A stretch of 64,000 nucleotides of DNA, taken from NCBI GenBank assembly GCA_022266195.1, contig WHVY01000001.1, forward strand, positions 15,686,001 to 15,750,000, written 5' to 3'. Both the position numbers and the translations under genes were made by a program. The notes under the pieces were generated by a model. It was not told the origin of the DNA. It worked only from the letters and a program-made list of their open reading frames with translations, and made no database searches. The stretch is from Tetranychus cinnabarinus (taxonomy: Eukaryota > Arthropoda > Arachnida > Trombidiformes > Tetranychidae). Shown piece after piece: positions 57,253 through 64,000 of the stretch (its first letter is position 1; every line of letters begins with the position of its first letter).

Positions 57253-59823
57253 TTCCGGATCAGCCTCTATCGATGGTTAAACTAACACTGGTCGGTTATT
57301 AATGAGAAACAAATCAAAAAATATAAAATAAAGAAACGACTGAAACAATAAAAACCCCATAAGCTGAAAAAGTAAGAGAAAAACAGAGAGAGAAGGGGGA
57401 GATGGATTGAGTAGGAAAGTCAGAAGATGAAAAGTTTGGAATAAAAGTTGTTGCTTTGGTTCTTCTTTATCTTCCTAAAGTGAGTTTGGGATGAAGAAAA
57501 AAGAAAAAGAGAAGATAGACAGAGAGAATGATGAAAGAGGAAATGATGAGCAAAGAGAGATTGAAAGAGTAGGTTGAACTTGCCTAAGGCTTGTAAGATT
57601 GGAAGATTTACTGATGATCGTTCTCCTTTTCTCTTCTTTTTTTCTTACCTTTTTCTTTTGTGTTCAGAGTCGTTGGTTAATATCAATAATCCAATGATAA
57701 TTAATAAATTATGCTAATCATTTGAATACGTGCACAAACATATTAAAAATGAATGTTGATGGCGAGTTGCACAAGAAAAACCAAAACATAAAAATCTATA
57801 TCCACATAACATGGTAAAAACAATGTAAACAAGAGGTGAAATAAGAAATATTGAAACGATATGAGATTAATTGTTAATAACAGTCAAATTGGTTGCAATA
57901 AAGACGGACAAGAGTTTAGTTGATTTTGTAAAATTAAGAAAAATAAAAACTAAAAAGACTGAGAAATATTAAAATTGAGTCAAGTTTACATATGACTGTT
58001 AAAGATGGAAGCTGTTATTAAATTGTGAGGGTTGAAGATGGGTTAAAGCTGAGTAGGAGTTAGAAGCTGTTCGCCTCTCAAGATCATATTTTTTTGGATG
58101 TTATTATCATCTTTATCTTTTCAGACTCTGTGGGCTTACTGGACGGACATTGTAAGTTAATTTATATTCATGATTGTGGTGAGATTGTCAATAATTTAAA
58201 CCTACACCTTTATTGATTCAAAGTAATGTACTTATGCTTTATGCCTATGCTTGTGTTCAGCTCATGTATTGCTATTAATTTGTTTTTTATATTTCTTCTT
58301 ATTCTTCTTATTATTGCCATTTTAATTAGCATTTGAATGAATTAATATTACGATACGTTCAATGCCCTAATGATAGCTAACAGAATAACATAATTGTATG
58401 TGTTGAGAATAATTGTTTACATTTTCACGAGAAAATAATCAACATTTGATTATGCTAATCAGGCAAAGCTCAGTTTGCTCATTCAAAGATTCAATATCTT
58501 CTCAATTATATTGTATTGATTTAATTTTAGTCTAATTTATTCATTTTATAATTATACAACAACGTATTTGCTTCATCATATTTGATACATTTTATCGGAA
58601 AATTACAATTTGTTTGTTACAATGTTTCATTTAAAAATTAACTTCAATTTGATTCAAACTCAATTCAGATTAATGGGCTTGTCAATTGTCTGTCAAGTTC
58701 AAGACCAATGACCTAAACATCAATTAGCTAGAAAGGTACTGATGATGATAGCTCATGATTAATTCGAGGAGGAGGAAAATGATAATAAAGAGTCCATCTT
58801 TTATATTTTAATTTATGTAGATATGATTTTGCATGATACATTAATCATTAAAACAAATTTTCTATCATCATAATCATCATCAGCTTTTCTCATTATCAGC
58901 TTACCAAAAATATTAATATAAAAGCTCAAAAGCATGTAAGCACATTGAAAAACAATCTAGAGTTTGATTGTTACAGCTTTGCAAGTGTTTCAAATAGCTT
59001 GGAATCTTTAACTTTAATAATTTAATCATTAATTTTAGAGAATCGGAAAAATGCTCAAAATCGACCATTGACTTCAATACTCATTCAAAAGCGAACTGAC
59101 TATTTCTCATGAATGTTGTCAATTAAGCAGATTATGCTAAACATGCAAATCATTTCTAAACTCGTAATAAGAAAGTATTGTCTCTACTCACAATAAATAC
59201 TTCTAGTTATAATCAATTGTAATCTTGAGTTCAAACAATTGAATACACTTCAATGATTTTTGGATTTTCCAGAGCTTAAATCTTGAATTTTGCAATGAAT
59301 TTCGTTGGATTTCATGATTCATAGCTAACACATTCAGAAACCAATTGTTTATTTAACAAATTTTTCATCTACTCTCAATATTGCTCAGTTGTTCTTGAGA
59401 TTTGCAAACAGTAACTCAAATACTATAAATAATTGCTCACTTTGATCAGATCGAAGTGTCTTCAACTATTAAAGATTGATCCTTTAATAGAGTTTATTTG
59501 TTAAGCTTCGATTTCGATGCATCTAAAACTTTAAAGTTTTCCAGCCGTTTTCATATTCAATAATGGCTGATAAATAAATGAAATGCAAGATTTTAATTAA
59601 TAATGAAAGACATAATAATATAAAATACAAAAAAGATGATCACAAAATATGGTTATAATTTGAGGCAGCCGATCTTTGTTCAGTTCCTTGGGAAATGTTT
59701 TTGTTTTTTGTTGTTGATCTTAAGGTTAACATTTGGGTATTCCTCAGTTGCAAGTCACTCAACCCAATTCATCAAATTTACATTCATTGTTAACCTTTTA
59801 CATTTTATTCGATTATTGGTAAC
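57253..59823. other. Intergenic, 5' of Dlish
   Basis: About 2.6 kb. The left 400 bases and the Dlish introns are rich in GA runs (for example 'agagagagaaggggga'), which could be GAGA-type promoter sequence. The rest is AT-rich with no frame, repeat or element recognised. The plus-strand frame 59636-59827 begins to overlap the next gene and is not supported. Confidence 0.4.
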
Positions 59824-61030
59824 TTAACTTGTCACCAAGAATCGGAAATAAGAGGTCAAATGTTTGGTGATTGGATTGGTTGACTTTTTAGGGTCCACGA
59901 GAGTTCCAGCAGCAGGATATAATGCTTTACATCGGTCACTTGAAAATAAAAAGTCATCTTGTTTACAGACCATGTCACTTAATCCAGTAAATGCTTTCTC
60001 CATGAAATTATTCAATGCTTCTTTACCAGCTCCTTGGCATTTTTCAGAAGTCATCCTGTTAAAGTGATTAAGTGGAATAAAATTTGAATTAGAAACAGAA
60101 AATACAATTAAGAGTAAAATTAAACTTTTCTGCATATTCATACAGAAAGATTTGATAAGTCTCGAAGCCTCCAAGACTGGAAACGATGAAAATGCGATAA
60201 CTTACTCGAGTAAACAGTTTTGCCACCGATTGTATGAACAGCAAGTTAAATCAAGTCGATCATCGAAGTCTTCATGTTTGTTAACCTTGTCAATAGAAGC
60301 CTGGTAGGGTTGATTACATTTAGTCTTGTACTCATCTTTACCTAAAACATTTTCAGCAATACATGGAGAATGACGAAGGAATTCTGTTGATAATGAAAAG
60401 GAAGAAAGACGAAACAAGTTTTACTGCTAATTCAAGTAAATCGTAACATTGGAGTGGTAATGCAGTTAAACATATAAATCTCAAAACTTACCTGTTCTTA
60501 ATTCACCAGGTTTACAAAATCTATCAATAGATTTCGAGAATTGATCGAGAACAAATTCAAACATTTCCTTTTGAATGGGAGTTCCACATTTTTCCATATG
60601 ATCTTTGAAGCAGTTTACACCTTCCAATGAATTTCTATAGTCACCAAATTGAATATATCCAACATAAATTAATTAAAATAACATATTAAAAATAAGATTA
60701 AGCTTCATCTAGGATTATAGATGAAAAAAAAGCTAAAATCTCTGAACCCGGGAAAGTATTAAAATGGCAAAAGGGAAAATTATTAAAATCAGATGTCTCT
60801 ACTTACGAGCAAATCTCATCAATTCCTCTTGAAGATGTAATCAATTTGTACGATTGTGAATCATTTGTATATCGATCAACTTTTTCAATACAATCTTGTA
60901 ACTCTTTCATGTGACAATTAGCTTTGGGTCTTCTTCCTCTGAATTTGTTCTTCTTCTTGTCATTAGCACAACTAATCAAGGTAAGACAGAAAGCAATAAC
61001 AATTGCTCCAACAAACACTTTCTTAAACAT
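59824..61030 (-). CDS. Secreted cysteine-rich protein, unknown (258 aa)
   Basis: Four exons in phase: 61030-60807, 60634-60492, 60383-60206 and 60055-59824. A signal peptide (MFKKVFVGAIVIAFCLTLIS) precedes a basic stretch (KKKNKFRGRRPK). A helical-looking domain follows with about 14 cysteines spaced over 200 residues, including the pairs HMKELQDC, EGVNCFKDHMEKC, a double Cys in DLTCCSYNRWQNC and SEKCQGAGKEAL. The pattern (secreted, a CC-SYNRWxxC motif, no catalytic residues) recalls small arthropod hemolymph or extracellular proteins of unknown function, but I cannot name the family. The internal short frames on either strand are shadows. Splice sites are all GT..AG and the total is divisible by three. 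Confidence 0.75.
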
Positions 61031-61807
61031 TTTGGATAAGTAACAATGAAATCAACTTGCAGCACGTAAAGATGTATCGAGATGTTTCCAAGTGAAAAGT
61101 TAATTGTAAAATGAGGTAAGTTTTTCTAGTTTGATGACTGTCTACATTAATGATTTGATAGAGTAAGGAGGAATCTCTGACAATTAGGGTTGAAAAAAGG
61201 TGAGTCTAATTTAATACACAAGGTAAGATATTAAAGAAAAGCTGTTCTTACTTTCTCTATTTTTTTCTCTTCTTCTTCAGAAATGATTGCCAACTAAAAA
61301 TATCAACCTGTTTCTCGTACAATAAACAAATGTAATTACACTGGACACTTTGGAGTTTGGCAACAATAATAACCAATGTTAATCATCATTATCATCGTGA
61401 CTCGTAATCACCACAAATAAACCGGTTATTTACGTAAATAGCCAAACTATTGCTGTGAAGTGTCCAACAACAATCCTAATAATAATTATTCCTGTTTCTC
61501 TGTACTCTTCAACATGTCCTTAACACTTTGATTACTTTTTCTCGTCATTTTAGAATAGATTTATATTTTTATACTCAAGTTAATCCTTTCCAATAGTTAC
61601 TATTGAACACTATGAATTGGTCAATTGTTGATTATTAACCAACAGCAACAACGAGGCTTAATGCTTTTCAAAGGTAAAATTAAATTTTGGTTTCACTGTC
61701 AATAAATAAAAATTTATGAAATGTCGTCTTCCTTAATAACATTATCAAGGACAATTTAATTTCCTTCACTTTGATTGATTTGTTGTCTTTATTTTTGATA
61801 GTGTTTT
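61031..61807. other. Intergenic, 5' of the Cys-rich gene
   Basis: AT-rich promoter region; no gene or repeat recognised. Confidence 0.4.
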
Positions 61808-62035
61808 TTATGGACAATATTTAACTCTCAAATGTTTAATAACCTTGATTGATTCATCATTTGGAAAACCAATTGTCCATTGATTTAACCATGACTTGAT
61901 AGTCACCATATGTTGGACATATTCCCAATTTTCATCTTGTTTTTTTGTGTAAAAAATAGTCAATTTGATCATTCCATTTGCATATTCAATTGAATAGATA
62001 TAATTTACGAGAATTAACTCATACCAGTGATTCAT
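61808..62035 (-). CDS. Hypothetical 75-aa frame
   Basis: A minus-strand frame from the ATG at 62035 to a stop at 61808. The composition is protein-like: aromatic-rich, with WYELILVNYIYSIEY, YTKKQDENWEYV and KSWLNQWTIGFPND. There is no signal peptide, membrane helix or known motif. It might be an exon of a spliced gene or a relic. I have no homology evidence, and chance cannot be excluded at this length. Confidence 0.25.
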   Translation of the reverse strand: MNHWYELILVNYIYSIEYANGMIKLTIFYTKKQDENWEYVQHMVTIKSWLNQWTIGFPNDESIKVIKHLRVKYCP

Positions 62036-63313
62036 TCCATGCCTGTGGCTGTTAGTTGATTGTCATTAAATGATAGTATTTCCTTGAAAATGATTGAAAT
62101 CCAAAATTTTCACTTTATCTTGCTATTAACACTAACCAAAGGGAAAATAATGTCTCCATTGTTACATCGGATGTCTTAGATGAAAAAACATTTGAATCAC
62201 AGTTAAACTTAATTGTCATTAATGTGTCTACGTTTTTGCATCATTATACACTTTTTATGGCTATTTTTGTCATTATTTAAATTTATTAATGGCTAATTGT
62301 TAGATCAAAGTAACCAGAAAGTTACGACCCGAAAACTTGAACCAACATTTAGTCTCATCTAAACTCGAACTAAAATATCCAAAGATTGAAATGATTTATT
62401 TTTACAATTTTAATGATTTTAGTTTCAAGATGGGCTATCAAAATTACTTAATTTAATTATTGTCTCAGATATTTATCAATAACATGATATCGTTTGTTTT
62501 GCTATGACAAATGACATCAACTGATTGACTTTTTTACTGCGTACCTTTTCAATTTAAGTCTAGAAACAATTGTTTCATTGATTAAAATGAGCGAGTCTTC
62601 TTTAATTTTCAGATTTAGGTTTAGTAAATAGTTTTGTTCAGTAATTTACTTTATTCTGGTTTTTGTTTGATAACAATTTCAATTTGTTTATGAAATATTT
62701 TGCTAACAATTGAGTTAATTAAATGAAATTGGTATAAGACCCCCAATCCATAGATTTTGCTTTCTAAACTGACTGTAAGATGTCGACACCTTATTGAATA
62801 TTTTTCGCCCCAAATATCTTCTCATATTTTAAAACCTTCTTGACGGAATCTAATTTTGTATCATTAATTGGTTATTATTATTTACACTGATTTCTAATAA
62901 TGTTTCTTCAATCAATTTTATAACCAAATCAAATCCTATTTTAATTATAGCCACCCTTTGCTGGCAATAAAACTAATCCATTATTTATTTGTTACCTTCT
63001 ACTTTGGTTAAAGCCTCAGTTATTTACTTCAAGGTTTAATCCTTCTTTTTTAAAGGATCGGGATCAAATACCTGATCTGCTACCTTCACTATCAGCCATT
63101 TTTTGATTCTTAATGCAATCAAGCTTGCAATTAAGGTAAGATAATTAACAATTTAACTTTATTTGACACTTGTTTCATCTGCGATTGAATTTGAATTGCT
63201 CTCACCATTATTTATAGGTTTAATCTCTTGTTTCTGATAATAGTTTATCCAAAGTTTCATCGAATACCGCTGTTTATTTCATTTTATTTTGTTTTCATTT
63301 TTCAGGCTAACCA
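62036..63313. other. SIRT1: Intergenic and SIRT1 5' UTR
   Basis: Mostly AT-rich sequence without a frame. Its right end probably contains a non-coding first exon of SIRT1 ending at about 63135 (aattaag|gtaaga) and a 170-base 5' UTR intron ending at 63305 (tttttcag), eight bases before the start codon. Confidence 0.45.
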
Positions 63314-64000
63314 ATGTCTCAAGCGTCTTCGCATAAACTGCCAACTATGCTTTCTGAGGGTGGTGATGGTGATAATTGCAATAATGCCAACCTGTTAGGA
63401 TGTAATCTGAATGATGAAAACCCGCTCACTGGCAAAAGTAAAACATCTAATGACAATAATATCAAGTCAAGTGGAGAAACATCAAATAATTATGCACCTT
63501 TGACTGAAGCTATTAATAGTAATAATAGTAGAGAAAGTAGTAACGCGGATAGTGATAAAGACTGGGTTTCTTGTGAGGATACACAAGAAACAGGTGACTC
63601 GAGTCGGAGTGGTGGAGAAGAACGATCTCCTGTTAGTGAACTGTCTTGTGGAAGTTCATTTTCAAATGCAAGTGAAGATAAGTGGACACCTATCTCAGGT
63701 CCAATGCAATGGATTCAACAGCAAATTTGTCAAGGGACCGATCCAAGAGATGTTTTACGTGAGGTTTTACCTGAAACCTTAGATCATTTGCCTCCACGAG
63801 TTGACAATTTAGTCCTTTGGAAGATTCTACTTAATTTATTTGCTGAGCCTCCACAACGGAAGAAGCAACCACACGTCAATACACTTGATGACGTTGTTGA
63901 ATTAATTAAAAAATGTAAAAATATTATTGTTTTGACTGGTGCTGGTGTCTCAGTATCCTGTGGAATACCTGATTTTCGATCTGCAAATGGTATCTATGCT
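63314..64000 (+). CDS. SIRT1: NAD-dependent deacetylase sirtuin-1, 5' part
   Basis: The frame is open from the ATG at 63314 to the window edge (229 codons). The first 130 residues are an Asn/Ser-rich acidic region. GPMQWIQQQICQGTDPRDVL and LPPRVDNLVLWKILLNLFAE then correspond to the conserved region just before the catalytic core of SIRT1. The core itself begins with IIVLTGAGVSVSCGIPDFRS and NGIYA, the NAD+-binding signature. SIRT1 removes acetyl groups from histones and transcription factors in the nucleus. The zinc site and catalytic His lie beyond the window. GVSVSCGIPDFRS is specific to SIRT1/Sir2 rather than SIRT2 or SIRT3. Confidence 0.93.
   Translation, partial: MSQASSHKLPTMLSEGGDGDNCNNANLLGCNLNDENPLTGKSKTSNDNNIKSSGETSNNYAPLTEAINSNNSRESSNADSDKDWVSCEDTQETGDSSRSGGEERSPVSELSCGSSFSNASEDKWTPISGPMQWIQQQICQGTDPRDVLREVLPETLDHLPPRVDNLVLWKILLNLFAEPPQRKKQPHVNTLDDVVELIKKCKNIIVLTGAGVSVSCGIPDFRSANGIYA

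Overview
The window reads as nuclear DNA of an arthropod, most likely an acariform mite of the spider-mite type (inference). The DNA is AT-rich, introns are short (mostly 50-100 bases, GT..AG), and the genes are animal genes: ArfGAP1, ABCB8, STAT, UBE2K, DNAJC12, an arthropod-type Dlish and the start of SIRT1. Most genes are spliced. The exon joins given here were worked out by hand from splice sites and reading phase and are predictions.

Layout. 1-3.7 kb: two small genes of unknown function, a membrane protein (-) and a Thr-rich secreted protein (+). 3.8-42.8 kb: a segmental-duplication patchwork. It holds three copies of a 3-hydroxyisobutyrate dehydrogenase (HIBADH) main exon, two full-length paralogous bHLH-PAS genes with the same six-exon structure, one ordinary ArfGAP1 gene, one ArfGAP1 copy with a replaced first exon, several ArfGAP1 exon fragments, and many decayed pieces of a CMTR2-like (FtsJ-type) mRNA cap 2'-O-methyltransferase. 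Inside it, 8,807 bases (20343-29149) are repeated almost perfectly in tandem (29150-37956), followed by a third partial start. The unit edges lie inside CMTR2-like repeats, which points to unequal recombination between them. The unit also carries a C-terminal fragment of a PAF-acetylhydrolase cut off by a perfect GC-rich hairpin. Two TA-flanked, mariner-type non-autonomous elements sit in the patchwork: 287 bp at 5288 and 843 bp with ~330-base inverted arms at 10873.

42.8-64 kb: ordinary single-copy sequence. In order: a small membrane protein (+); mitochondrial ABCB8 (-), divergent from a short STAT (+) that ends just past its SH2 domain; UBE2K (-), divergent from DNAJC12 (+); the three-SH3 protein Dlish (-) with a 24-base microexon; a Cys-rich secreted protein (-); and the 5' end of SIRT1 (+), cut by the window edge.

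No operons, CRISPR arrays, rRNA or tRNA genes were seen. The housekeeping genes act in unrelated pathways (valine catabolism, Golgi/Arf traffic, mitochondrial transport, ubiquitin, cytokine-type signalling, Fat/Dachs signalling). What links the left two thirds is shared duplication history rather than shared function.
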